Assembly (NCBI GenBank): GCA_963989385.1
Contig: OZ022502.1
Span: forward strand, 47,733,454-47,797,453
Reading direction: 5' to 3'
Origin: Ctena decussata
Lineage: Eukaryota > Mollusca > Bivalvia > Lucinida > Lucinidae
DNA length: 64,000 nt
Shown here: piece after piece, positions 11,941 to 23,607 of the stretch
Numbering within the stretch: position 1 is the first letter of the stretch
Layout: each line of letters opens with the position of its first letter
Notes under the pieces: generated by a model
What the model was told of the DNA's origin: nothing
What the model saw: the letters and a program-made list of their open reading frames with translations, nothing else
Databases searched by the model: none
Program-made: the position numbers and the translations under genes

Positions 11941-12215
11941 CATTTCTTTGGATGTTGGTTGGCTGGTTGTTTTGTGTTTAACGGCTCTTTTACACAGTAT
12001 CTCAGTCTATATCGAGCCGTCTTCCAGGCAGAGGCAGAAAGAAAAGAGATATAATAGGGGAAAGAAAAATGCCCAAGCAACACCCCGCCTCGCCCGCACC
12101 TACTGCAAACACAGAAGGCCCTTGCCCTACTATCATCCAAATAAGTATGACGTTCCGGCACTGACAGTTACCCAGCTCATTTGCCCGAACCACGACCACT
12201 CCCCATTTCCGTGGA
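11940..12215 (-). mobile_element. SINE-like family S4, nearly full length
   Basis: The complement aligns with 34623-34862 over its length: GTAACTGTCAGTGCCGGAAC, GTAGGGCAAGGGCC, AGACGGCTCGATATAGACTG and a final GAGCCGTTAAACACAAAACA, then an A/C-rich tail. It splits the minisatellite of block A1. No clear pol III A and B boxes were found, so the promoter type is unknown. Open frames on both strands here are chance. Confidence 0.7.
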
Positions 12216-12300
12216 ATCGATCGACATTTCGTGTATTTTCGCATTTTCCTAGGACATGAGCGACATTTTCTGTATTTCGCAATTCAACAAGGTGCATGTC

Positions 12301-12455
12301 GTGGCTCGAACGATAGTGTTAAAGCAACTGATAAGATTCCAGTAGCGCTAAAATTTCAATTCGCCAGTATCAGTTGCTATGACGCTATATTTAAAATATT
12401 CTTCTAGTGGGCAATTTAATCATTTTGTTTATAATTCAGCTTGAACTGAAACTGG
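12301..12455. other. Unassigned spacer
   Basis: AT-rich sequence between block A1 and the next SINE; nothing recognised. Confidence 0.3.
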
Positions 12456-12652
12456 TGGAATGGTCAGTTTGTGCGATGGTGCGGGCTAACTTTCAGTATA
12501 GGGGCGTCCGACTATCTTTTTATAATTGTAGGACAAGAGCCGACTGTGCTGGCATCAGGAGCGGGATGGAGGTTGTTTGGATTGTTTACAATTATCTGCA
12601 TTACCCCCCCCCCCCTTTTTCTCCTATCTCAAAGAGATGGCACAATATAGAC
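12456..12652 (+). mobile_element. SINE-like family S4, cut by a TIR element
   Basis: Matches 34623-34862 up to AATATAGACT, where the terminal repeat of the 12740 element begins. A C-run (12604-12615) replaces part of the pyrimidine tract. The missing S4 3' end was not found beyond the TIR element. Confidence 0.65.
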
Positions 12653-12781
12653 TAAAGGACTTCTATGGTTAAGGCGTGAATTTTCCCCATGATTTCCCCC
12701 CTTTTTCTCCTATTTCAAAGAGATGGCACAATATAGACTAAAGGACTTCTATGGTTAAGGCGTGAATTTTCCCCATGATTA
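12615..12781 (+). repeat. 86-bp tandem duplication across a junction
   Basis: The run TTTTTCTCCTAT through TTTTCCCCATGATT occurs twice, 86 bp apart (compare 12654 with 12740). It covers the end of the SINE plus the first 40 or so bases of the TIR element, so it arose after that element inserted. Confidence 0.8.
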
Positions 12782-13660
12782 AAAAGTTATACGGATTACT
12801 GACTTCTGCTTTGCATTTATGACTATGACATGTAACTTGCATGACAAATGAACTTTCAACTGTTTGTGTCTATGTAAAGTACGTTAAACATACGTTGAAG
12901 TTGACGTCATTGTTGAGATAAATTGTAAATAATCCTCAAACTGATCGTTGAAATAATGAATTATTGTATACATTCACCCCTTTTTTACTTACATTACTAA
13001 CATAACAGACACCACTGGATAGTTTTGACTATATGTATGTGACCTTGACCTCATTTCAAGGTCATGGTACACAGTATAATCCTTGAAGAATACAGTGCTA
13101 CTGCTGACCATTCTTCTTCTTTGGCTTACTGAGTATCGTCCCCCCCCGTGACCCAGCTTCCCACTCATATATATTACGTGCGTGCATCGCATAAGTCTGC
13201 TGCATGAAGGAAATGCTGGGTCACGGGGGGGAAAGTACTTGTACTTAAATTATAATGAAGCGTTCTATTTTGGCCGTTTTGACCGGAAGTGTAACTATGG
13301 TTTTGCATGTTTAAATGCCAGTCAGGCGTAAGAAGAAGAAAATCGTTGCTTTGTATTGTGATATGCGTGTATTTAGCATGCATTTATGACAAAAATGTAT
13401 CGAATGAATGACGGGTTTCAATACTTTTATTACCTCAAAAGATGAGGTATGCGAAAACCTTGAATTTAGGGTAGGTAGGGTCAGAATGGATTATCTCCCC
13501 ATGTCTTTGGGTCTAAATCACAAATGATCTGATTTCATACGGTTTACATATTTGTGGAAGCTCTGCTAAGAAAAAATTGCACACTTTATACTTTTGAAAA
13601 TTCGGACCTGTCGCACCGGTCTAATGGGGAAAATCCTCGCCTTAATCATAGATGTCCTTA
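12740..13660. mobile_element. TIR element of about 0.92 kb, copy 1
   Basis: The left end AAAGGACTTCTATGGTTAAG is inverted at the right end as CTTAATCATAGATGTCCTT, with at least 35 bp of imperfect terminal repeat. TA lies on both sides, as expected of Tc1/mariner-like target sites. There is no transposase. The interior has TGACCTTGACCT...TTTCAAGGTCA and a large inverted pair around GTGACCCAGC (13148) and GCTGGGTCAC (13214). Copy 2 is at 24062-24982, highly similar throughout. Confidence 0.75.
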
Positions 13661-14339
13661 TAATCTGAATCGACTTACATGTATAAAGGCTGAGCTCGAA
13701 TCAACCAACCGACCAAATCAAACAAAAACGTACTCAGTGTTAAATGACAACAAAAGATGAATATGTAAAATTAGTGAGCGCTTAAAAAATACGATTAAAA
13801 GTATAAAATAATATGATGGATTGATTTAAATTTGAGACCCTTACCGGAGGACAAACCATGGTAAAGCTATTTTAAACCAGCCTCGGCAGTGTACACCTGT
13901 TCAAAACGAAAGATTTTGATCTTGAAGTTGCGTATGTCGTCAAGGCCGATATACATGTAAACCATGCTTACTTGCAATGCAACCTCACTGTTAGCCCTAG
14001 AAGCAGATCCAGACGCAAGTCAATATTAATAGCTTAGTTGCCTCACAAGGATGATTCAACGGTGTGTTTCTGGGAGGGAGCGGGTTTGCGGGGAGCGGGG
14101 ACTGGCAATTACAGACTGCTCGGATCACTGTTTGTATCTTTCATTTTTCAGGTATATAAACTACTGATAATTGAGATACCAGAAAAAATTATAGACACTG
14201 ATATAAGTATTTAACTGTGTTTGTTATCAAGAAAAGCATTTAATATGAATTAAATAGGTGTTACCTATATACGTGCGTTCCCATCCACTTGATATGACTC
14301 TTTCTTAAGATGGATGTATATAACGATGTTTAGGCCAAA
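13661..14339. other. Unassigned stretch
   Basis: No gene, RNA or repeat recognised. A short G-rich patch occurs at 14075-14100. Confidence 0.35.
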
Positions 14340-16310
14340 ATTTATATGTCTGTGAAAAAATGTAGGTGGATGTAGGGTTCTTTTCTCCGCAAATCTTCTG
14401 ATTATGGTTTATATTTGAACCAAGTTTTGTAAAAATATCTTCAACGGTTATAAAGTTACAGAGGGAACACCATTTCTATACTGAAAAATTACAAAGGGGC
14501 ATAATTTCATAAAAAATGTAGGCAGAGCTACTGATCTTGTTTTACCACACATCATTTGATGATGCTTTATAATTGAACAAAATTTCATGAAAATATCTTT
14601 AGTTAAAGCAAAATGTACTATATTCAATGCTCAAAAGGGCAAAATGTACTATTTTCAATGCTCAAAAGGGATAACTCCAAAAAATCCGGAATAACTGTCT
14701 TGTTTCCTTCACATCTGTGTAAATTTCATGAAAATATCTCTTTAGGTTTTTAAGATACAGAACATATGGATCTTGTTCTCTGCACATCGCCTGATGATGC
14801 TTTATATTTGTATAAAAATTGCTGAAAATATTTATTACAGTTTTAAAGTTTTTAAAGAACAAACATGATTTACATACTTAAATTTACAAAGAGGGATAAT
14901 TCCATATAAAGTGTAGATGGAGTTACAGTCATTGTTCACTGCACATTGTCTGATGTTTTATATTTGTACCAAGTTTCACGAAAATAACTCATATAGTTTC
15001 AGAGCTATGGAGCAAACATGATTTCCAAACTAAAATTTTCAAAGGGGCATAATTCTGTAGTAAATGTAAGCAGGATTTTCTCTGCCCATCAAGTCATGAT
15101 ACTTTAAAGTTGTACTAAGTTTTGCGAAAATATCTCATAGTTTCAGAGCTATGGAGCAGACACAATTTCCATACTAAAATTTACAATGGGGCATAATTCC
15201 ATAAAAATGTAGGTGGAGTTACGATTCTTGTTCTCTGCACATCCTCTGATCATGCTCTATATTTGTACTAAGTTTCATAAAAATATCTCATAAAGTTTTA
15301 GAGATATGGAGCAGACACGATTTCCATACTAAAATTTACAAAGGGGCATAATTCCATAAAAAATGTCAGTGGAGTTATGGGTCTTGCTCTCCGCATTTCG
15401 TCTGATGATGCTTTACAATCCATTACAGAGTTATTGAGCGGACACAATTTCCATACTAAAATTTTCAAAGGGGCATAATTCTGTAAAAAATGTAGGTGGA
15501 AAAACAGGTCTTGCTCTTCACACATCCTCTGATGATACTCTATATTTGTACTAAGTTTCATGAAAATATCTCGTACAATTGTAGAGTTATGGAGCGGACA
15601 TGATCTCCATACCTAAATTTACAAAGGGGCACAATTCCATAAAAAAATATAGGTGGGGTTACGGGTCTTGCTCTCTGCATGTCGTCTGATGATGCTTTAA
15701 ATTTGTACTAAGTTTTGTTAAATTATCTCAGTCGGTAATAGAGTTATTGAGCGGACACGATTTCTAAACTAAAATGTTCAAAGTGACAAAATTCCGTAAA
15801 AAATGTAGGCGGAGTTATGGGTCTTGCTCTCTGCACGTCGTCTGATGATGCTATATATTTGTACCAAGTTTTGAGAAATCTCAATCTGTTACAGAGTTAT
15901 TGAGCAGACACGATTTCCATACTAAAGTTTTCAAAGAGGCATAATTCCGTAAAAATTGTAAGTGGAGTTACGGGTCTTGCTCTCTGCACATCGTCTGATC
16001 ATGTTTTATATTTGTACCAAGTTTTGTGAAATTATCTCAATCTGTTACAGTTATTGAGCTGACAGGATTACCATACTAAAATTTTCAAAGGGGTATTATT
16101 CTGTAAAAAATGTAGGTGGAGTTACCGGTCTTGCTCTCTGCATGTCGTCTGATGATGCTTTATATTTGTACTAAGTTTCGTGAAATAATCTCAATCGGTT
16201 ACAGAGTTATTGAGCAGCCACGATTTGTGACAGACGGACGGACAGTCAGACAGACAGACGACCAGGGCAAAAACAATATGTCTCTGACCCCTTCGGGGGG
16301 AGACATAAAA
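14340..16310 (-). mobile_element. Tandem-core element, reverse orientation, about 12 units of 155 bp
   Basis: Read on the minus strand it starts at 16310 with a hairpin ATGTCTCCCCCCGAAGGGGT / AGAGACAT, then a microsatellite seen on the plus strand as GACAGACGGACGGACAGTCA. Diverged core units of about 155 bp follow, marked on the plus strand by GGGGCATAATTC near 14495, 15045, 15188, 15343, 15470, 15629 and 15938. The ACGG/ACAG microsatellite next to a tandem core is characteristic of bivalve pearl-type elements. The distal end is not clear. Confidence 0.7.
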
Positions 16311-17688
16311 AATAATCGTACATACCTTCCTATTAAAGCTTTATATCTAAGGCTTCCTTAACACCAGATACCTCAAACCAGTATGTAGCATTGTCAATTT
16401 TTCTTCTTGGTGACTTTGTCGAAGTTGTTGAAATCTTGTATGGCAAGCTCAAAATAATATACAGAATTGATGATTGCTGAGTTAATCACAGACAAACACC
16501 AATGTGTATGAACCAGCAATACAAATATCTAAGTATGTTTAGGCTGTGACTTGTCTCCCAATCAGATGTGCCGGATTACAGTTAAAATCTCCTAAAATGT
16601 ATAAAATGAAAAATGATTTTTCAGTTATTCATTTTTACAGTACATGCAAATGCATGTACATGTAACATGTACCAAAAACACCTGAATAGCTCACCTAAGT
16701 CAAAAGGTCAAAGGTCAACCTAGGGTCACCATTTGAACAAATCCGAGAGTATATTAATTTCAAATGCTGTGTACATGTACCAAGTTTCAGTGTCATGGGT
16801 CATTTGATTGTGGAAGCTTTTTAACGATATGTGCATGACAGCCATATTGGTTACCAGGAAAAATTCGAAGTTGGTGAAATATGAGTGACCTTGATCAAAA
16901 ACTAATACTGACTTCTGTTACTCAATAAACTTCAAGTAGCCATTTATTTGACTGAACATACAAACTTTTATACCAAAGGTTTCAACAAATTCAAAGATAT
17001 CTCATTAAATTGCAGAAATTTCTCAAGCATTAGGAAGCACACGTCTGACCTATGAGTTATCTGTAAAAAGGCCAAGATCAACTCAGGGTTATCATTTGAA
17101 CACGGAAGTGCCATTTAAATAGAGACAAAATCTACGGTCCAGTGAGACACGAATGATCTGTGAGTCTATGATCCAATGTCTGAAGCACCTAACCACTTAC
17201 TTACACTAGGTAACTGGGATGCAAACTGGGTTAACTGGGATATGCTTCATTCACACAGTTGGTACTTGTCTGACTCACTCTACAGTGTAGAAAAATTGCC
17301 ATCAGAGGAGATGGCAAATCCCCCAACTGAAGACCCCATGGGCCTTGGTAAAAAGGGTGCACTTCAAAACACATATAAGTAATATATTGTCGTTCTTTTA
17401 TGCTTCTGATTGACATTATCTGTTTAACAGATGCATTATTATCTTAAACTCAGACTTAAACATTATGCCTGACTGCTAAAAAGAGGTGAAATCTCAAACA
17501 GCCACCATGTACACAGATGTATAGCATATGATACACTCAACATTTGATTGTGTGAAGAATAATTTCTATTTAGCACAAACCCTACGAACTAATTTTGAGC
17601 TCTCAAGTAGGTGAATTTGGACAAAGAATCCAAATCTGAAAAAAAATATTTTTGTTAAATGGTTTTGTAGTGGGTTGGGGGGAGGGGG
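16311..17688. other. Mostly unassigned; receptor-type motif cluster at 16700
   Basis: At 16700-16730 the sequence AGGTCAAAGGTCAACC is followed by TAGGGTCACC, giving half-sites spaced by one and by five. It lies just after AGCTCACCTAAGTC, which resembles the left end of the AGCTCACCTGAG tandem-core elements, so 16686-17130 may be another such remnant. The rest shows no supported gene. Confidence 0.35.
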
Positions 17689-17966
17689 GGCTGATTTAGT
17701 GGTTAACGTCCACGGTAAACAGCTATGGTCATGTCGGGACGGTCAGTTAACCTAACATCACTACTCCTGGGCAGGCTTAGACTAGAGCTTAGACCTCCTA
17801 AGCCGTTAACCATTACTAAGTGCTCCTCTTTCACCAGTAACTGATAGCTGCCCTTCTTGAATCAGCAGATGGAGAAATGAAAGTAAGTGGCCAGAATGGG
17901 TATCAAACCCAGGACCTCTGGCTTATAAGTCACATGTCTTACTGACTGCACTACCCGGCCCAGCTC
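17689..17966 (-). mobile_element. tRNA-headed SINE (family T), diverged copy
   Basis: The complement begins GGGCCGGGTAGTGCAGTCAG and carries a B-box-like GGTTTGATACCC, then the family body (GCTGATTCAAGAAGGGCAGC, GTTAACTGACCGTCCCGACA) and ends GTTTACCGTGGACGTTAACC. Other copies are 42829-43099 (intact) and 29168-29340 (5'-truncated). The degenerate B box suggests this is an old copy. Confidence 0.8.
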
Positions 17967-17975
17967 AGCATAAAA

Positions 17976-18464
17976 CAGTGTTAGAAATAAGCAATTGCCC
18001 ACTTGCCGACACGGGTTAAATTTGCTGGGGGCAAGCTGATAGTCTTGGAAGGTTGCCCCCTGGACACAACCTATAATTCTGGGTAAATTCTGGAAAACAA
18101 CTTTGTTTCATGTCTTTTTGGAAGTTTTGCATGAGAAGTTTGAAACCCACCAATGTAGTGATTTGAAGGAGAAAAATAAATAGAATCCCTGTCAAAGTAG
18201 CGCTGTGAAAATGATTAGGCAGCTGTGATCAAAACTGTTGGTCAGTTATCTCTGAAGTTCATGAATTGACATGCTTAGTGTCTTAGAAAGGGAGAGCATT
18301 TTTGGACTATGTTTACTTACGTGACTTCGGAAGAAAATGACATGTAAACGGATTTAATTGCAATGAAATACAAGGGGACATGTTGAAAACTTGGCGGACA
18401 AGTTGAAATTCATTTCAGGTTGCCCCCCGTGCAAGTTCCTGTCTGGGCCTTATTTCTAACACTG
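17976..18464. mobile_element. 489-bp MITE with CAGTGTTAG ends
   Basis: Terminal inverted repeats CAGTGTTAGAAATAAG and CTTATTTCTAACACTG are perfect over 16 bp and flanked on both sides by TAAAA (17971-17975, 18465-18469). A second inner inverted pair involves TTGCCCCC. The CAG...CTG ends recall hAT elements, but a five-base duplication is not the usual eight, so the superfamily is left open. Non-coding. Confidence 0.75.
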
Positions 18465-18534
18465 TAAAAGAAACAACTTTTAAGAAACTGGCCTTACCAG
18501 GAACATGTAGAGAAAACCAACAAAGTGGTTGTGC

Positions 18535-18669
18535 AGGGATAAAGACTAGCAGGGGTCCAATTGCCCAAAGCCCCTAGACTTTGGGCTGGGCCCCTGAAAT
18601 TTGGAAGAAAATGCCCATACCCCTAATGTTAAATTCTGAATTTTGGCATAATCATTAGTCTTTATCCCT
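18535..18669. mobile_element. 135-bp MITE with 7-bp target duplication
   Basis: Ends AGGGATAAAGACTA and TAGTCTTTATCCCT are perfect inverted repeats. The bases GTTGTGC occur immediately before (18528-18534) and after (18670-18676), while uninterrupted PAL copies have this motif once. This is clean evidence of insertion into PAL. The interior is non-coding and rich in GGGCCCC-like sequence. Confidence 0.85.
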
Positions 18670-18692
18670 GTTGTGCGCGCAGCGCAGACTTA

Positions 18693-19456
18693 CTGTCGTG
18701 TCGGCCTATTCAGCGCAAAGGCTTAATCGGCGCAAGTTACGAAACGTAATTTACCGTTAATGATAATTTTTGTTGGCTGTTATCCAAGCAGTCCTTCAAG
18801 CGAAGATCTTTATATGCGGTAAAGAAGATCATATCTGTCCAGAGGGGTTAGTTGCACTTGGTTTTATGCAGATATTTGCAAATGTTACTTGCAGCTTGGC
18901 ATATGTTGAATACACACCGTATTTCGCAATCTTTGTTTACAAACACAGTGGCTCTGAGCATACATCACGAATGTAGGTCAACTCACTTCAGCAGCATTTG
19001 TAATTTGTAAATAATAGTTATCACTCTTTGCATGCCTTGCATTATAAACGCACATAGTAAAGAAGTGAATTATAAAATAACTCACTCAGCTAATGTCCAA
19101 AGGATCATGATTTAACACTGCTAAAGCAAAGAGTTGTTGAAACTTTCCACAAGCTCCTTCTGCAGCCCACGAGTGATGTCATGAGTATAGTCTGTTTCAC
19201 AAATTAGCCCATTATTTATGTCAGGAATAAGACATTTTCAGAAGCTGCGTCGAATTAGTCGACAAAAACGGGGTCCCTCGTGCACAATGGTACATGAGTT
19301 TCTTTTCATATTTTGATCAATACCAGATGGTGGATTTGAAATAAAGGGTGATTATTGTACTTTCTAAACACAATATCTGTTGTTTATTTTTTACCGTTCT
19401 TATTAACACAGTTAACGATTCTTTGTTTAAGTGCGCCGAATAGGCCGACAGCACTG
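18693..19456. mobile_element. 764-bp TIR element flanked by TA
   Basis: The ends CTGTCGTGTCGGCCTATTC and the inverse of GAATAGGCCGACAGCACTG match imperfectly over about 25 bp. TA flanks both sides (18691-18692 and 19457-19458), and removing the element restores PAL. TA targets fit Tc1/mariner/pogo elements. No transposase frame is seen, so it is non-autonomous. Confidence 0.75.
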
Positions 19457-19544
19457 TAAATCTGAATCTGCCCAGTCTTCAGGTCTCATCGGAGTCTTCG
19501 CCGTGTGCCTAAATGGTAGCTTTCTTTCTTCTATTTACGCCTTA

Positions 19545-19846
19545 GCCCCCGAAGGGGACACAGACGGTGTACTTTTGTACACTCCGGTGTTGCAGGATGA
19601 AAGCCTAGGTATAGCCATGTAGCTATAGTAGGGATCTTTAACCTGCACAGGGGATGACTCTCCCTGCACAGGGGGGCTCCAGTTAACGTCCCCATCCGAA
19701 GGACGGCACACTTGTTAGCATCATCCCTGAAAATGACGCTAGAAAAACGCGTTCGGACATAGGAAGATTTCACCTCGGGCGGGATTCGAACCCATGACCT
19801 CTGGCTTCAGAATCAAGTGCACTAACCACTGAGCCACGGCTCTTCT
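19545..19846 (-). mobile_element. tRNA-headed SINE, a third family
   Basis: The complement starts CCGTGGCTCAGTGGTTAGTG (A-box-like) and has a canonical B box in GGGTTCGAATCCCGCC about 35 bases on. A body of about 240 bp follows, ending near CTAAGGCGTAAATAG. It lies inside the last third of the broken PAL copy. No clear target duplication was found. No other copy was noticed in the window. Confidence 0.75.
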
Positions 19847-20007
19847 CCTAAAGGTAAAGGTGTAAGCAGGCCATGTAACCAAGCTTCATGCGGACAGCGA
19901 AATTGATCAGACCGAGCGAATCTGATCAGACCGGACGAATGCCCGGGCTGACCTGAGTCTCCACTGGGCGCACTTCCCCCTTTGTTGGTTTTGTCGTGTC
20001 GCGGCTC

Positions 20008-20920
20008 AAATCTGAAATCAGTCGCAAGGCCGTCGTCGCCGGTCCGGCAGGTACGGCGAGCGCCGGACCACTTTTTGTGCCGAGTATGCTATCTGCCGTA
20101 CCACTTCTTTTCTTTTCAGCCGACTTTTCTTAAGTGTTTACCTGTGATTTTATTGAATCGCATCATCAAAAGTGTCGCAATTTATCGATGAAATTACCAA
20201 TGACGCTCGTTGCTCGTGTCATCAATAAACCTGGTCAAGGTATGAAAACATGCAGTCACGCACCGTGCAAATCGATGCAGTTATTATAATGACACCTGTT
20301 TGATTAATTACATAATCGTTAAAGGCTTATTTTCAGCGGACGATTTATCAAAGACATGATAAACTCTTTTATCCAGAATGTGTTAAAGAACTTCTTTGTT
20401 TTGATTTTTGTATGCCAACAATAGTATGAAAACGAAATACAGCGGCATGTTTTTCTCGGCGCAACAGAAGAAAGTTTTAATCCCCTCAATGTATTTTTCT
20501 AATTATTCTAAATCAAAGGACATGTCGGGCGGCAAAGTATGTATAAAACATTTTGAATGTACATGTATGAGAATTTGACATGGCTATCAGTGAGCTAAAA
20601 AACTAATCCGGTTTCTCCGGCGTTGCCTCCATGTGCCTTTGGTGCCTGGTAACGTTAAAAACCGATCATGTCATGTCATGTATGAGCATTCTAAGTCCTG
20701 AGACTGTACCGAAAATTCCATGTCAATATTGTTATTCCATTATGGATATACAAGTACCGCCTGTTCCAAACAGCCCAAGACTTTTCGGTTTCCACAACGT
20801 ACATTTGGTGTAATAAAAGCCGGAGCAGAGAAGTTTTCAGCGGTCGTGGTTTGACAGTAGGCCGTGGCTTCCATTTTAATGAAGCAAAAGGTCTCGTGTT
20901 TTGTCATCTCTGTATGTTGG
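20008..20920. other. Unassigned stretch
   Basis: 20590-20680 (GGTTTCTCCGGCGTTGCC...) may be a decayed SINE body. No gene can be supported. Confidence 0.3.
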
Positions 20921-20921
20921 C

Positions 20922-21165
20922 CTATCTGTATCAGGTTTAATCTTTGCGTTAATGCGGACCTTAAAACTTGATACCACCGCCTGACGAGACTCGCAGAGGG
21001 GTTAAAGTAGGTGTTTAGGAGAAAAAGCCAATAATAAATAAAACAAACAAAAATAAAACAAATATAGTCACTGTGGGGATTATATCTGTATCAGGCTTAA
21101 TTTTGCTTGAACGCAGAAATTGATGCCAGCGCCTGATGAGACTCGCAGAAGGGTCGAATTAGTTG
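20922..21165 (+). repeat. Two-copy repeat about 165 bp apart
   Basis: TATCTGTATCAGG(T/C)TTAAT to CTGA(C/T)GAGACTCGCAGA occurs at 20924-20998 and 21087-21153, separated by an A-rich spacer. Perhaps a remnant tandem array. Confidence 0.6.
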
Positions 21166-22149
21166 TTAAAGATCTTGAGTCTTACGTTTGTTCTTTTTCG
21201 TATTTAACTAGCAAATTTTCGTGACCAAAACGACTAAAATTTGACCCTAAACGCACCCAAAAATGGATTTAAACCGCACATAGAGATGCCCATAAATCAA
21301 AAAAAATTTCTCGGGGAAGTCCCCCGAACCCCCCTTAAAAGAGGGGGAAATCCCCCTCTCGTGCTCCCCCCCCCCCCCCTCGCCCCTCTCGTGCCTTAGG
21401 CACTCGCTACTATCCAGACCAGTTTTCACTACACGGCGACGGGCCTGCGTCATATCAAACGTACAGGGTGTGGTATGAATGACCAGGGTACCATTCAGTT
21501 TGACCGAGGACTAGTTCAAGCGATACACCATCGTGACTGTCACTGAACAGCGAACCTCCTGTGGTACGAAACGTATAGGATACGAGCACCAGTACTGATG
21601 CATTTTCCTCTTCGATTTCCTGAATATTTCATAAACAAGATAGCTGCGCACTCTCCACTGAGACTGCCTATAACGTACAGGCCTAGTTCAAATGATTTCT
21701 GTTCTTACCAGCTGATAAACAACCTGTTTAAATCAATAAATCCTCTTTGAAGCGACGAAATGTTACCAATGGCCGATTGAAAATAGCCGCGTTGCCGAGC
21801 GGTATCATGTGATCATTTTGGCCAATGAAATTCTTTCCTGCCGTCGCCAAGGTAGATTGGTTCCTTACCTGATAAGTAGTCATATCTATTGATTATTGGC
21901 CAACACGGGACCAGTTTATCGCGAAGGTAGCCGAGGTGGACTGAATGGGCAAAATCTGAGGCGTCCTCCTTGCTTGATCATCGCAAAAGCATTAAAATGC
22001 AAGCGTTTTCTCGATCGTGCGCCTATGGGGAGCACGACAAACGAACTAACAACCTCAGTCTATAGTCGTGCGTTCCGCACGAAGACGCTTCGCGTCGTCG
22101 GGAACGCACGTATTACTAGACTAAGTACACTAGCCTTAAAGTACAAAAG
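21166..22149. other. Unassigned stretch with a C-rich patch
   Basis: 21300-21390 contains nested C-runs and a TCGGGGAAGTCCCCCGA palindrome. 22060-22105 has CGTGCGTTCC / GGGAACGCACG as an inverted pair. No gene recognised. Confidence 0.35.
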
Positions 22150-22560
22150 TTAAGATGGCTCAGATAATTGTTTTATTTTCCATCCTCGGTAATTAAAAAT
22201 TGTTCAACCCAGCGGTCGCTGTCGATACCGCAATTTGTTCTATTATGTTGAAAGCATTTAGCAGCACTTCTCGGTCCTTTTTCCTAAAATCTTGCATCAC
22301 ATTAATCATTCTTAATACTGGTCTTGTTTGTCGCAATGTAAGCCTTAATAATTGCAAAAACTGTGCAATAATGTTTTATTAGATTCTTTCATATTGAATA
22401 TACGTGGGAAGGCACGCATCCCGACTTTTGTATTAAATCGTAACCTTCCCGAAACGGATCAAATTCCTTCACGGCTTTGTTGATACATAAATATTTTTAA
22501 AAAATCTCTAAAAAATGAAGTCAAAAGTTGTTCCTTTGAAGCTTACAATAAATGATCAAA
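22150..22560 (+). repeat. Duplicated block A2, paralogous to 49815-50280
   Basis: Shared landmarks in order: GATAATTGTTTTATTTT, CAGCGG(T/C)CGCTGT, TATTATGTT(G/A)AAAG, CACTTCT, CTTGTT(T)G(T)CGCAA(T/C)GTAAG, CCCGACT, and TTGAAGCTTACAATAAATGA against TTGAAAATTACAGTAAATGA. No common reading frame was seen. Confidence 0.65.
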
Positions 22561-22618
22561 ACATAATTTAAAAAAAAAAGCTAGAACCGAGCACCTCTAA
22601 CCACTCGACTATAGGTAG

Positions 22619-22855
22619 GAGCCCCGGTAGCTCAGTATGTTAAGCGCTGGCCTTCTGATCTAGCGGTCTCGAGTTCGAGCCTTGCTGTAGGCGGGAATCT
22701 TTTCAGACGTAAACGAGGTTCCACTGCACATAGCCCTTCACTTTCATCCACCCATCTCATCGTCCTGATAAGACTTGAATACTGTAAAATCGCAAGTAAT
22801 CCATCCATCTATCCATCGACTATACTTCTGCAAATTTCTGTAAAAAAAAATAACG
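22619..22855 (+). mobile_element. tRNA-headed SINE (second family), copy 1
   Basis: Begins GCCCCGGTAGCTCAGT, a near-ideal A box, with GAGTTCGAGCC as B box at about 22670. A body follows with AATCTTTTCAGACGTAAACG and GAGGTTCCACTGCACA. The body matches 44893-45105. A CATCCATCTATCCATC stretch and an A-run end it. Confidence 0.75.
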
Positions 22856-23097
22856 ATATTAACGTCAGTATCATATACATCTCCATTTCTAGAAACTAAA
22901 GTCGTCTGTATGAAGAGGTTTTTTTTAAGGCCATCGCTGCACCTCAAATATTATCGTGTTGCCGCTGCATAAATACAGGCTTTGCTGAGTTTTAATTCTA
23001 GAGTTCTTTTAAATCATTATTTAAAAGAGCGGAACATATTATCGGTCGGTTCGCATTAACTACCAGCTGTCTAAAACCCCTTCCTTTGCAGAATTAA

Positions 23098-23590
23098 GGT
23101 CTCCATAGTCCTATCGTTGGTAAAAACGACTAAACACACATCCTTACGAAAAGCGGTTCAACCTGCACGTGTGGAGATAAAACATGGCTTGCTATGTATA
23201 TATTGAGTCATACACCTTGCAAAAAGTAGAGGGAATAAGTTTGTGGAAATGACAAATCACTCCACAAAATACATCTGTTCTCTTCTGGTTCCTGTTTAGT
23301 AATGTTACACAGCTGAAGGCGGCATAGTGAATGGATCTCTACGCCTGTACACTGTATTTTACCATGTTATTCTTGTTTACGAAATTGAAAGTAAGTCATA
23401 TTAGTTGGCAACTAAAATGACCCAAATCAGTTTTCAAAACCCTGTTTTATGAATCTCAAGGATATTATTTTTAACTAAAGCATGCTAATCTGGGTCGTAT
23501 ATTATGACGAAACTGTAGTGAGAAGCTTGCACCGATATCTCACGATAAAATTTTCATCGCGGGGCCTTTAGAGGATAAAATGACTGACCC
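23098..23590 (+). repeat. Duplicated block paralogous to 35250-35745
   Basis: Starts GGTCTCCATAGTCCTAT in both. Shared blocks include CAACTAAAATGACCCAAATC, GCGATAAAATT-like and GGGGCCTTTA. In the other location this sequence lies directly downstream of the zinc-finger exon. No zinc-finger coding remains here. Similarity is patchy but continuous over about 490 bp. Confidence 0.7.
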
Positions 23591-23607
23591 GCTGTTGTTA
23601 TATATTT

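Larger units (their letters stand above)
11110..12300 (+). repeat. Duplicated block A1, paralogous to about 45780-46530
   Basis: Collinear matches include AATTAATATTACTGCGC (45830s), GTACACAGGTCTGACG (46115), TTATTATCCCAAGATGACT (46170), a TATCGAATACATACTAC segment (46250) and the minisatellite below. Each copy has different insertions: a piggyBac-like MITE and a reverse SINE here, a PAL MITE at 45871 there. No coding sequence is conserved between the copies, so the duplication seems to cover non-coding DNA. Confidence 0.65.
18501..20007. mobile_element. PAL MITE blown apart by three later insertions
   Basis: PAL pieces in order are: AGAAAACCAACAAAGTGGTT (18511), GCGCGCAGCGCAGACT (18675), a block with AATCTGAATCTGCCCAGTC (19459) through GGTAGCT (about 19520), and CTTCATGCGGACAGCGAA to GTCGTGTCGCGGCTC (19887-20007). 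The gaps hold a 135-bp MITE, a 764-bp TIR element and a reverse SINE. The order of pieces fits a single original PAL copy of about 240 bp. Confidence 0.75.

Noticed and set aside
22619..22690. A tRNA gene at GGTAGCTCAGT
   Set aside because: Acceptor pairing is poor and the body is shared with 44893-45105; tRNA-headed SINE.
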